DNA from: an uncultured Chryseobacterium sp.
GTDB taxonomy: Bacteria; Bacteroidota; Bacteroidia; Flavobacteriales; Weeksellaceae
Reading direction: 5' to 3'
Length of the DNA: 64,000 bases
Assembly: GCA_913778275.1 (NCBI GenBank)
Contig: CAJYWN010000005.1
Location: forward strand, 124,001 to 188,000
Shown: positions 53,287 through 61,674 of the stretch, piece after piece
How positions within the stretch are numbered: position 1 is the first letter of the stretch
Layout of the letters: every line of letters begins with the position of its first letter
Position numbers and translations under genes: made by a program
The notes under the pieces: generated by a model
Seen by the model: only the letters and a program-made list of their open reading frames with translations
What the model was told of the DNA's origin: nothing
Database searches by the model: none

Positions 53287-55959
53287 ATGAAATTATATAT
53301 TTCCAGGATTATTCTTGGTGTATCCTTATTATGCTCTCCTTTTGTATTCGCACAGCAACTTTCTCAAAATCAGTTTAAAGTAAAAGGAAACTGCAACCTG
53401 TGCAAAGAAAGAATTGAAACAACCGCAAAGAAAGCCGGCGCAAAAAAGGCAAACTATTCCGTAGATTCACAAATTTTAACAGTAGAAACAGAAACCGATA
53501 TTTCAGCAGAAAATATTTTAAAAGAAATTGCAAAAGCCGGTCATGACAATGAAAAATTTCAGGCAAACGAGGCTTCTTACCAGGCACTTCCGGCTTGCTG
53601 CCATTATGATAGAAACGGTACACAGACTGACAAAGAACACCCTATTCATTCAAAAGCAGAAAATGAGTTTTATGTGAAAGGAAACTGTGAATCCTGCAAA
53701 GCAAGAATTGAAAAGGCTGCAAAAGATGCCGGAGCCGATTTTGCAGAATGGAGCGCAGAAAAACAAACTGTTATTTTAAAGTTTAATACCCAAAAAACTT
53801 CAGCTGATAAAATTTTAAAAAAGATCGCTGAAGTAGGACATGATAATGAAAAGTATAAGTCCAGCGACAGTACTTATAAAAATCTTCCCTCATGCTGTTT
53901 ATACGACAGGGAAATTCCGTTCGGAGAAGCCAATCCGAAAGTTCATTTCGAAGAAGCTACAGGAGCCGTAGAAACCGGACATCATCATATTTCAGGAGAC
54001 AGTCATCAGGAAAAAAGTATTGAAGGCGTTACCGTAACCGCATCAAAAGCATCCACTTCCCTGAATAAAAAAGAAGCCGGATTAATATTCAATATTGATA
54101 AAAAAGAATTGTTGAAAGCGGCATGCTGTAATTTATCCGAAAGCTTTGAAACCAACGCAACAGTAGATGTCTCTTTTAGCAATGCCGTAACAGGCACCAA
54201 ACAACTTAAAATGTTAGGCCTTGATCAGAAATACACAAGCTTAACCAAAGAGCTGCTTCCTGAAATCAGAGGATTAGCTTCTGCTTATGGATTAAATTTT
54301 ATTCCTGGTAGATGGATTGAAAGCATTCAGCTTACCAAGGGAGGAAGTACTGTAACGAACGGGTACGAAAGTATTACGGGACAAATCAATACCGAATTGC
54401 TGAAACATTCCGAAAAGCCCGAAACATCACTGAATCTTTTTGCCGATTTCAATGGCAGAACGGAAGCCAACATTACAAGCGTTTCCAATATCGACGAAAA
54501 ATGGTCACAAACCTTTCTTCTTCACGGAAACGGAACTTTCGGTGATACGGATATGAATGACGACAGCTTTCTGGACAGACCGAAAGGCAGCCAACTGAAT
54601 GCAGCATACTTACTGAATTATAATGACCTTGAAAAATCAGGTTTCGGATCTCATTTCGGGATCAACTTTATTAAAGACGAAAGAACTGCGGGCCAGGTGG
54701 GATTTGATAAAAAAATTCCACAGGCTCAACAGTCTCTTTACGGAGTGGGAATCGATATTTCAAGATTTCAGGTATGGAATAAAACAGGTTATGTTTTTAA
54801 AGGAAAGCCTTACCAAAGCCTGGGCTGGATGAACCAGTATACGTTTCATCAGCAGGACAGCTTTTTCGGATTGAGAAATTATTCCGGAAAACAGCATACG
54901 TATTATTCAAATTTGATTTTTGAAAGTATTCTTGGCAATACGAACCACAAATATAAGGCTGGGGCCAGCTTTATGTATGACGGATATGACGAAAACTATT
55001 TAACCCAAAATTTTAAAAGAAACGAAATAGTTCCGGGAGCATTCGCAGAATATACATTAACAGGATTAAAATATACACTGGTAGCGGGAGCAAGAGTTGA
55101 TTTTCATAATCTCGCAGGAACACAATTTACGCCTAGATTAAATTTCAAATATGATCTTACTCCGCAAACGATCTTAAGGCTTTCCGCCGGAAGAGGTTTC
55201 AGAACAGCGAATGTTTTTGCAGAAAGCCAGCAGTATTTTGCCTCCAACAGAACGGTTCAGATTGTTGAAAATGGCGGTAACATTTATGGCCTGAAACCGG
55301 AAATTGCGTGGAATTACGGAGCCAGTCTCCAGCAGGAATTTAAACTGTTCGGAAGGAAATCCAGCATTGTCGCCGATTTCTTCAGAACGGATTTTCAGGA
55401 CCAGGTGATGGTAGATCTTGACCGCTCTCCTCAACTGCTTACGTTTTACAATCTGGAGGGGAAATCCTTTGCCAATTCATTCCAGACGCAGTGGGATCTT
55501 ATGCCTTTTAAAAACTTTGAATTGAGATTTGCCTATAAATATTATGACGTACAGGCCGATTACTTAAGCGGCAGAAGAGCAGTTCCTTTTATGGCTAAGC
55601 ACAGAGGTTTTGTAAATGCGGCCTATTCAACCAACAAAAACGATAAGGGTAGCTTCTGGAGCTTTGATACGACTTTAAATATCGTAGGAAAGCAAAGGCT
55701 TCCGGATACTTCATCCAACCCTTCGGAATTTCAATTGCGGGCCTATTCCCCTTCTTATGCAGTTCTGAATGCACAAATTTCAAGAAACTTCAATAAGAAA
55801 ATAAGAGCTTATCTGGGTGGTGAGAATTTAACTTCCTACTCTCAAAACAACGCGATTGTTGATTTTAAAAATCCTTTCGGAAATTATTTTGACGGCGGAA
55901 TGGTGTATGCTCCTATCATGAAAGCTAATTTTTATGTAGGACTTGATGTAACGTTCTAA
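53287..55959 (+). CDS. TonB-dependent receptor with two N-terminal heavy-metal (HMA) domains
   Basis: An 890-residue protein with a signal peptide (about 1-22, PFVFAQ). Two tandem HMA-like domains follow: residues about 28-108 with Cys36-x2-Cys39 (GNCNLCKERIE) and about 125-207 with Cys134-x2-Cys137 (GNCESCKARIE). Each ends in HDNEK and an LPxCCxYDR motif (Cys104/105 and Cys203/204). A His-rich GHHHISGDSH stretch precedes the plug (about 246 on, SIEGVTVTASKAS), which holds another Cys pair in KAACCNLSES. The barrel ends in FYVGLDVTF. HMA domains bind Cu, Zn, Cd or Hg ions. The fusion implies metal capture in the periplasm next to an outer membrane channel. Confidence 0.9.
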   Translation: MKLYISRIILGVSLLCSPFVFAQQLSQNQFKVKGNCNLCKERIETTAKKAGAKKANYSVDSQILTVETETDISAENILKEIAKAGHDNEKFQANEASYQALPACCHYDRNGTQTDKEHPIHSKAENEFYVKGNCESCKARIEKAAKDAGADFAEWSAEKQTVILKFNTQKTSADKILKKIAEVGHDNEKYKSSDSTYKNLPSCCLYDREIPFGEANPKVHFEEATGAVETGHHHISGDSHQEKSIEGVTVTASKASTSLNKKEAGLIFNIDKKELLKAACCNLSESFETNATVDVSFSNAVTGTKQLKMLGLDQKYTSLTKELLPEIRGLASAYGLNFIPGRWIESIQLTKGGSTVTNGYESITGQINTELLKHSEKPETSLNLFADFNGRTEANITSVSNIDEKWSQTFLLHGNGTFGDTDMNDDSFLDRPKGSQLNAAYLLNYNDLEKSGFGSHFGINFIKDERTAGQVGFDKKIPQAQQSLYGVGIDISRFQVWNKTGYVFKGKPYQSLGWMNQYTFHQQDSFFGLRNYSGKQHTYYSNLIFESILGNTNHKYKAGASFMYDGYDENYLTQNFKRNEIVPGAFAEYTLTGLKYTLVAGARVDFHNLAGTQFTPRLNFKYDLTPQTILRLSAGRGFRTANVFAESQQYFASNRTVQIVENGGNIYGLKPEIAWNYGASLQQEFKLFGRKSSIVADFFRTDFQDQVMVDLDRSPQLLTFYNLEGKSFANSFQTQWDLMPFKNFELRFAYKYYDVQADYLSGRRAVPFMAKHRGFVNAAYSTNKNDKGSFWSFDTTLNIVGKQRLPDTSSNPSEFQLRAYSPSYAVLNAQISRNFNKKIRAYLGGENLTSYSQNNAIVDFKNPFGNYFDGGMVYAPIMKANFYVGLDVTF

Positions 55960-55984
55960 TCTTTACAAAATTTAAACTTAAATT

Positions 55985-56028
55985 AAAAAGCATGGTTTCA
56001 ACAGCAGTACAGGAAGCCATGCTTTTTT
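55985..56028 (+). terminator. Terminator after the HMA-TonB receptor
   Basis: AAAAAGCATGG/CCATGCTTTTT stem (55985-55995 with 56017-56027) and a T run. Confidence 0.85.
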
Positions 56029-56052
56029 GTATCTTTATGCTAAAGTAAAATC

Positions 56053-56919
56053 ATGCCGCAACCCCTTATTTTTGAAGACCAGTATAAAAGACTCGGTATT
56101 GAGAATTTCTCGGAAAATAATCTTGAAGCCATTCATGGAAATAAGTTTCGTTATGATATTAAAGTTATGTATATTCCGGCCGGCTTCGAGCTGTCGTTAG
56201 ATTTTAACCACTTTGAGGTTGTGAAGCCAAGTCTTTTTTTCTTAACCAATCAGCATGTAAAAATTACAAAATCCGAGGGAACTGCAACGCTTCTTTACTA
56301 CAACCGTGATTTTTACTGTATCCAGCTTCATGATAAGGAAGTAGCCTGTGACGGACTTCTGTTTCATAATGTTTTCGAGATTCCTTTCGTAGAGCTTGAT
56401 AACGAAGAAAACCTGATCATCCGGCAGCTTTTTCAAAACATAGAGGATGAACTTGAATCGAAAGATTCTTCTGCAGAAGAAATGATTCGGACTTATGTAA
56501 AGCAGATTATTATTCGGGCTACCAGAAAATGGAAAAAGCAGAATCTTAACAATGAATCTTTGAAAATCCCTAATAATGAAGTTGACTTCTTCCGTGATTT
56601 CAGCAGGCTTCTGGAAATTCATTTCAGGGAAAAACATAATGTTTCTGAATATGCTGAACTTCTGCATATAGCTCCGAAGACACTGACTCATAAATTTAAA
56701 AACCTGCACCTGGAATCTCCCAACCAGCTGATCATTAACAGAATTCTTCTCGAAGCAAAAAGGCTTCTCGTGTATACAGATAAACCCGTTAAAGAAATTG
56801 CCTATGATTTGGGATATGAAGACCCGGCTTATTTCAACCGGCTTTTCACCGGAAAAACGGGAAGCACGCCTTCGAATTTCAAAAAAAATTACATCCCGGG
56901 AAAAAAGTACAACATTTAG
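56053..56919 (+). CDS. AraC family transcriptional regulator
   Basis: A 288-residue regulator. The N-terminal part (about 1-150) is a cupin-like sensing domain. The C-terminal double helix-turn-helix (about 185-285) has the pattern SEYAELLHIAPKTLTHKFK and KEIAYDLGYEDPAYFNRLF, ending TPSNFKKNY. A terminator separates it from the metal receptor upstream. A one-mismatch -7 box (TATCTTTA) precedes it. It may regulate the neighbouring metal genes, but nothing in the sequence shows this. Confidence 0.92.
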   Translation: MPQPLIFEDQYKRLGIENFSENNLEAIHGNKFRYDIKVMYIPAGFELSLDFNHFEVVKPSLFFLTNQHVKITKSEGTATLLYYNRDFYCIQLHDKEVACDGLLFHNVFEIPFVELDNEENLIIRQLFQNIEDELESKDSSAEEMIRTYVKQIIIRATRKWKKQNLNNESLKIPNNEVDFFRDFSRLLEIHFREKHNVSEYAELLHIAPKTLTHKFKNLHLESPNQLIINRILLEAKRLLVYTDKPVKEIAYDLGYEDPAYFNRLFTGKTGSTPSNFKKNYIPGKKYNI

Positions 56920-56955
56920 ATCCTTTTATCTATTTATTCAGACAAAAACTCAGTA

Positions 56956-56963
56956 TATCTTTG
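56956..56963 (+). promoter_or_regulatory. -7 promoter box of the OsmC gene
   Basis: TATCTTTG, 46 bases before the ATG at 57010. Confidence 0.55.
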
Positions 56964-57009
56964 TAACATCAAAAACAACAATACTAACAACAAAAAAAAT
57001 TAAAGTATT

Positions 57010-57429
57010 ATGAGACGTAATGCAACAGCCGTTTGGAACGGCAACATCAAAGAAGGTAACGGACATTTGACTACCCAGAGCACAACACTAAACCAGACTC
57101 AGTATTCATTCAACAGCAGATTCGCAGACGGAGTAGGAACAAACCCCGAAGAATTGCTGGCTGCAGCCCATGCAGGATGTTTCACTATGAAATTAAGCGC
57201 AGAGCTTTCCCAGGCAGGATTTACACCGGAAGAATTAAAAACAACTTCTGTGATTACTCTTGATCCAAGTATAGGAAAAATCACTAAATCAGAGCTTACC
57301 TTAACGGCAAAGGTTCCGGGAATTTCAGAAGAAGAATTTCAGAAATATGCTAAAATTGCAGAAGAAGGATGTCCTGTAAGCGCGGCATTTAATTTTGAAA
57401 TTACTTTGAATGCTACTTTGGAAAACTAA
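57010..57429 (+). CDS. OsmC/Ohr family peroxidase
   Basis: OsmC-type enzymes reduce organic hydroperoxides with a pair of Cys residues. The 139-residue protein has both: one in LAAAHAGCFTMKLS and one in EEGCPVSAAF. The N-terminal ATAVWNGNIKEGNG and the SRFADGVGTNPEE segment match the OsmC subgroup. It is cytoplasmic. Confidence 0.93.
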   Translation: MRRNATAVWNGNIKEGNGHLTTQSTTLNQTQYSFNSRFADGVGTNPEELLAAAHAGCFTMKLSAELSQAGFTPEELKTTSVITLDPSIGKITKSELTLTAKVPGISEEEFQKYAKIAEEGCPVSAAFNFEITLNATLEN

Positions 57430-57453
57430 AAATATAAGATTAATCTTTTTTAA

Positions 57454-57513
57454 ACTAATAGGAGCGGGCTTTAGCCCGCTTTTGTTTAATAGTGTAGCTT
57501 GGCTTTAGCCAAA
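57454..57513 (-). repeat. Dispersed twin-palindrome repeat, copy C (inverted)
   Basis: AGCGGGCTTTAGCCCGCT (57463-57480) and TTGGCTTTAGCCAA (57499-57512). Read on the minus strand it has the same order as copies A and B, with tail CTCCTATTAGT. Confidence 0.85.
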
Positions 57514-57558
57514 GCTTAAGAATAAAGAACTAAACAGATATTATTTAATCATAAATTA

Positions 57559-57580
57559 AAATATACCAATCGGTATATTT
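57559..57580. promoter_or_regulatory. Palindromic operator, probable TetR site
   Basis: AAATATACC-AATC-GGTATATTT, a perfect 9-bp inverted repeat with a 4-base centre. It sits 5 bases before the -7 box at 57585, where bound regulator would block polymerase. Binding by the TetR product of the next gene is inference. Confidence 0.72.
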
Positions 57581-57584
57581 TTCA

Positions 57585-57592
57585 TATATTTG
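57585..57592 (+). promoter_or_regulatory. -7 promoter box of the TetR operon
   Basis: TATATTTG, 19 bases before the ATG at 57612. Confidence 0.65.
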
Positions 57593-57611
57593 CTTAAAAT
57601 TATAATCCAAA

Positions 57612-58217
57612 ATGTCTAAGGCCGAAAAAACAAGGCAATTTATCATTGAAAAAACAGCCTCTCTTTTTAATACAAAGGGATATACCGCTACATCGCTGTC
57701 AGACATTACAGAAGCTACCGGACTTACAAAAGGGAGCATCTACGGAAATTTTGAAAACAAAGATCAGGTCGCGCTGGAAGTCTATAAATACAACGCCCAA
57801 CTTTTAAAGCAAAGCATGTCCCGTTCTTTCAGTGAGGAATTTCCCACTACTATTGACAAACTGCATGCCTTTGTTGCATTTTACAGAAAAAACTGGCAGT
57901 CTGTTTTTTCAAACGGAGGCTGTCCGCTGATGAATGCCGCTACCGAAGCAGATGACACTTCTCCTTTACTTAAAAAGCAGGTTACCATCTCTTTCCAGGA
58001 ATGGATTTCTAAAATTTCACAAGTAATTGTACAAGGCCAGAAAAACGGAGAATTGTCAGATGACGCCAATGCCGAAGAGTATGCATCCCTTTTTATCATG
58101 CTGATTGAAGGCGGAATTTTATTATCCAAAACAACAGGAGAAGAAAAATTTTTAAATCAGGTTTTAGACAGAGTATTGAACATCATTAACAAAGAACTGA
58201 ATATGCATTCATCATAA
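57612..58217 (+). CDS. TetR/AcrR family regulator
   Basis: A 201-residue regulator with the N-terminal TetR helix-turn-helix (about 5-60, ATSLSDITEATGLTKGSIYGNF) and a variable ligand domain. It begins an operon with thiolase, thioesterase and fabF. The palindrome before its promoter suggests self-repression. The ligand is probably an acyl-CoA or similar compound, judging from the operon only. Confidence 0.93.
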   Translation: MSKAEKTRQFIIEKTASLFNTKGYTATSLSDITEATGLTKGSIYGNFENKDQVALEVYKYNAQLLKQSMSRSFSEEFPTTIDKLHAFVAFYRKNWQSVFSNGGCPLMNAATEADDTSPLLKKQVTISFQEWISKISQVIVQGQKNGELSDDANAEEYASLFIMLIEGGILLSKTTGEEKFLNQVLDRVLNIINKELNMHSS

Positions 58218-58227
58218 AATATTACTT

Positions 58228-59496
58228 ATGGAAACAAAAAAAGTGGCCATCGTAGGATACAACCGAATCCCGTTTGCCAGAATCAATACTGCTTATGCAG
58301 AGAAAAGCAATCAGGATCTGCTGACTGCTGCACTGAACGGGCTGATCGACCGCTGCAACCTTCAGGGAAAACTGTTGGGAGAAGTTGCCGGAGGCGCGGT
58401 TATTAAGCACATTTCCGAAAGCAATCTCATCCGCGAATCGGTGATGGAAACTTCCCTGGATCCGGCTACTCCGGGATGTGACCTTCAGCAGGCCTGTGAC
58501 ACTGGAATTGAAGCAGCGATTTATATCGGAAACAAAATTGCCTTAGGCCAGATCGAAAGCGGAATTGCCTGTGGTGTTGAAGCCATGAGCAATATTCCAT
58601 TCGAAACATCTTCCAGATTAAGAAAAGCTTTATTAAAAGCAAATAAAGAAAAATCTGTTTTTGGAAAAATCAAACAGTTATTAAATCCGAAACTCAAAGA
58701 CTGGATGCCGGTTCCTTATAAAGGACAGGAACCTAAAACAGGGTTGGTAATGGGCGGCCATACGGAAATCACCGCAAAATATTATGAAATATCCCGCAAA
58801 GAACAGGATGAACTGGCTTTTAAAAGCCACCAGAATATGGCAAAAGCATACGATGAAGGCTTCTTTGATGATATGATTTCCCCTGCTTTCGGATTGGATA
58901 AAGACAATAACCTTCGCCGCGATACAAGCCTTGAAAAGCTGGCTCAGCTAAAGCCTGCCTTTGATAAACAAAACGGGACATTGACAGCAGGAAACTCCAC
59001 TCCGTTTACCGATGGAGCTTCTGCTATTTTGCTGGCCAGTGAAGAATGGGCAAAGGAAAACAACCTTCCTATTCTGGCGTACATTACCTATTCTGAAGTA
59101 GCAGGAATAGAATATGTTGAAAACAAACAGAATTTATTGCTTGCTCCTGTTTTTGCAGCCGACAGAATGCTGAAAAAAGCAGGCATGAACCTTGAGGATT
59201 TCGATTATTATGAAATTCACGAGGCGTTTGCCGCCCAGGTTTTAGCCACCTTAAAAATCTGGGAAAATGATGATCTTGCCAAGAAATTCGGACTTGAAAA
59301 GGCGGTAGGAAAAATTGACAGGAGTAAGCTTAATGTGAAAGGCGGTAGCCTTGCTGCAGCACATCCATTTGCTGCAACGGGAGGAAGAATCATTGCAACA
59401 TTAGCCAAACTTTTAGATGAAAAAGGAAGCGGAAAAGGATTTATTTCCATTTGTGCAGCCCGCGGACAGGGCGTTACCATGATATTGGAAAAATAA
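58228..59496 (+). CDS. Acetyl-CoA C-acyltransferase (thiolase)
   Basis: Thiolases split 3-ketoacyl-CoA or condense two acyl-CoA units. The 422-residue protein has the nucleophile Cys in LQQACDTGIEAA, the His in EIHEAFAAQVL, the His of AAHPFAATGGR and the second Cys in ICAARGQG. Its length resembles FadI-type thiolases. It starts 10 bases after the TetR stop, so it is in the same operon. No other beta-oxidation genes are nearby. Confidence 0.93.
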   Translation: METKKVAIVGYNRIPFARINTAYAEKSNQDLLTAALNGLIDRCNLQGKLLGEVAGGAVIKHISESNLIRESVMETSLDPATPGCDLQQACDTGIEAAIYIGNKIALGQIESGIACGVEAMSNIPFETSSRLRKALLKANKEKSVFGKIKQLLNPKLKDWMPVPYKGQEPKTGLVMGGHTEITAKYYEISRKEQDELAFKSHQNMAKAYDEGFFDDMISPAFGLDKDNNLRRDTSLEKLAQLKPAFDKQNGTLTAGNSTPFTDGASAILLASEEWAKENNLPILAYITYSEVAGIEYVENKQNLLLAPVFAADRMLKKAGMNLEDFDYYEIHEAFAAQVLATLKIWENDDLAKKFGLEKAVGKIDRSKLNVKGGSLAAAHPFAATGGRIIATLAKLLDEKGSGKGFISICAARGQGVTMILEK

Positions 59497-59499
59497 AAA

Positions 59500-59928
59500 A
59501 TGATGGACAGACTTGCACAGTTAAAACAATATATCGGAAAGGAATTTACCCAATCGCCATCCCCTTTTATGAAATGGCTGAACCCGGTGATCCTTTCCGC
59601 AGAAGAAGGTCAGCTCGAATTTCAATACACCATAAGACATGAATGGCTGAATCCCGCCGGAAATCTCCATGGAGGAATTACTGCCGCCATCATCGATGAC
59701 ATCGTTGGCGCCACCATGTTTTCATTGAATGAAAGTTCTTTCATGACGACCATCAATAATGTCATTGATTATTTTTCTACCGCCAAAGAAAATGATATTA
59801 TTGTCGCGGAAACTAAAATTATTAAAAGAGGAAAGCAATTTGTAAATGCCCAGTGTGAAATCTGGGATGCAGACAAAACACGCCTTATTGCAAGAGGAAC
59901 CTCCAATTTATTCAAAATAAACAACTAA
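59500..59928 (+). CDS. PaaI-type hotdog thioesterase
   Basis: A 142-residue single hotdog domain. The active-site region NPAGNLHGGITAAIIDD matches PaaI thioesterases, which release acids from acyl-CoA. It starts 3 bases after the thiolase stop, so translation is probably coupled. Two ATG codons in a row (59500 and 59503) are both possible starts. Confidence 0.9.
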   Translation: MMDRLAQLKQYIGKEFTQSPSPFMKWLNPVILSAEEGQLEFQYTIRHEWLNPAGNLHGGITAAIIDDIVGATMFSLNESSFMTTINNVIDYFSTAKENDIIVAETKIIKRGKQFVNAQCEIWDADKTRLIARGTSNLFKINN

Positions 59929-59982
59929 AAATATCATCCTTTATATATTGATGATACAGATCAAATAGATAAATATGTACTT

Positions 59983-61224
59983 ATGAGAAGAGTGGTCATT
60001 ACAGGTCTCGGCGCGGTAACACCTTTGGGAAACAACGTCGGAGAATTCTGGGAAAACAGCATTAACGGAGTAAGCGGAGCCAATACAATAACCCATTTTG
60101 ACACGGAAAAATTTAAAGTGCATTTTGCCTGCGAAGTGAAAAACTTTGATCCGAAAGCGCATCTAACGCACAATGAAATTAAAAGGAGCGATCTTTTTTC
60201 ACAATATGCCATGTATTCAACAGCCGAAGCGCTGAAAGATTCCGGGCTTGAGCTGGAAAATATGGATCCTTTTGATACCGGCGTGATCTGGGGAACCGGC
60301 CAGGGCGGAATGTGGACGTTTGAAAGCGAAGTGATGGAATTTACAAAAGGAGATGGCACTCCAAGATTTAATCCTTTTTTCGTTCCGAAGTTCATTGCCA
60401 ATATGGCTTCAGGGATGATCTCCATGAAATTCGGGCTACAGGGAATCAACTATACAACGATTTCAGCATGCGCTACAGGAAATACGGCATTGATGGATGC
60501 TTTCAATTACATCAGGCTGGGAAAGGCAAAAGTTATTGTAAGCGGAGGTTCTGAAGCGGCCATCACACCGGCTTCCATCGGAGGATTTTCCATTATGAAA
60601 GCGATGTCTACAAGAAACGATGACTTTGCTACGGCAAGCCGCCCTTACGATGCAGACAGAGACGGTTTTGTGATGGGAGAAGGTGCAGGCGCTTTAATCC
60701 TTGAAGAATACGAGCATGCAAAAGCAAGAGGCGCAAAAATCTATGCAGAATTGGTAGGAGCGGCCATGACTGCAGATGCATATCATATGACCGCACCTCA
60801 TCCGGACGGTGTCGGCGCTATAAAGGCGATGCAGCTGGCACTAAAAGAGGCAGAAATCAATACGGAAGATATCGATTATATTAATCCTCACGCAACTTCC
60901 ACTCCAATGGGAGATTTGGTGGAGCTCAACGGAATAAACAAATTATTTAAAGGAAGTAAGAACCTGGATATCAGCGCCACAAAATCGATGACCGGTCATT
61001 TGTTGGGGGCTGCAGGGGCTGCCGAAGCGATTCTTTCCATCAAAGCGATTGAGACAGGAATTATTCCGCCTACCATTAACCTTCATTCTATTGACGAAAA
61101 TATTCCTAAAGATCTTAATATCGTTTTTGGAGAAGCCAAGGAGAAAGCCATCAATTATGCATTGAGTAATGCTTTTGGTTTCGGAGGCCATAATGCGACA
61201 TTGATTTTCAAGAAGTTTTCATAA
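59983..61224 (+). CDS. fabF: Beta-ketoacyl-ACP synthase II
   Basis: FabF condenses malonyl-ACP with a growing acyl chain. The 413-residue protein has the catalytic Cys in ISACATGNTALMDA, His in NPHATSTPMGD and His in SMTGHLLGAAGA, and the N-terminal RVVITGLGAVTPLG. No partner ACP or ketoreductase is beside it, so it may be an extra copy tuned to special substrates. It follows the thioesterase by 54 bases. Confidence 0.93.
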   Translation: MRRVVITGLGAVTPLGNNVGEFWENSINGVSGANTITHFDTEKFKVHFACEVKNFDPKAHLTHNEIKRSDLFSQYAMYSTAEALKDSGLELENMDPFDTGVIWGTGQGGMWTFESEVMEFTKGDGTPRFNPFFVPKFIANMASGMISMKFGLQGINYTTISACATGNTALMDAFNYIRLGKAKVIVSGGSEAAITPASIGGFSIMKAMSTRNDDFATASRPYDADRDGFVMGEGAGALILEEYEHAKARGAKIYAELVGAAMTADAYHMTAPHPDGVGAIKAMQLALKEAEINTEDIDYINPHATSTPMGDLVELNGINKLFKGSKNLDISATKSMTGHLLGAAGAAEAILSIKAIETGIIPPTINLHSIDENIPKDLNIVFGEAKEKAINYALSNAFGFGGHNATLIFKKFS

Positions 61225-61240
61225 CAAATATTTTTATAAA

Positions 61241-61273
61241 AAAAAAGCAGTCTAAATAGTAGACTGCTTTTTT
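61241..61273. terminator. Bidirectional terminator between fabF and the cupin gene
   Basis: A 14-bp perfect stem, AAAAAAGCAGTCTA with TAGACTGCTTTTTT (61241-61254 and 61260-61273), with a 5-nt loop. Confidence 0.9.
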
Positions 61274-61293
61274 ATTTAATCAATTTAATAATT

Positions 61294-61674
61294 TTAATTA
61301 CGATCAGAAATAAAGAAACTTTCACCATGATCAGGAATAGGAATATAAAGCCGTTCCCATGTGTCACCTTCTTCAAATTCCCAGCTGTGCCCTTTGCCTT
61401 CTACATCTTCTGCTAAAAGAATAATTCCGGGTTCAATAAGAAATGTTTCTCCATTGCTCACTTTGAACCTGATTTTCCCTTTCACCGTTACCACATATTG
61501 TCTTCTGGGTGCGGGATGATCAGATTTTTCCCATTCTTCAACGGTATTGCTGATGCGGAAAGAAGAAGTACTGATTGTTTTCAGAACAGGAAGTCTTCCC
61601 GTTTCGAAAGTACTGTCTCCGTTAGAAGTATTCATTAATCGTATTGCTGGAATAAATTCCGGTGTTTCATTCAT
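61294..61674 (-). CDS. Cupin-like small protein
   Basis: A 126-residue protein with a single cupin-like beta-barrel (RRQYVVTVKGKIRFKVSNGE and LIEPGIILLAEDVEGKGHSW in pieces). The usual metal-binding His pair is not complete, with one His in GKGHSWEF. It starts directly after the stop codon of the L,D-transpeptidase gene, TAA then ATG, so translation is coupled. The role is unknown. Confidence 0.75.
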   Translation of the reverse strand: MNETPEFIPAIRLMNTSNGDSTFETGRLPVLKTISTSSFRISNTVEEWEKSDHPAPRRQYVVTVKGKIRFKVSNGETFLIEPGIILLAEDVEGKGHSWEFEEGDTWERLYIPIPDHGESFFISDRN

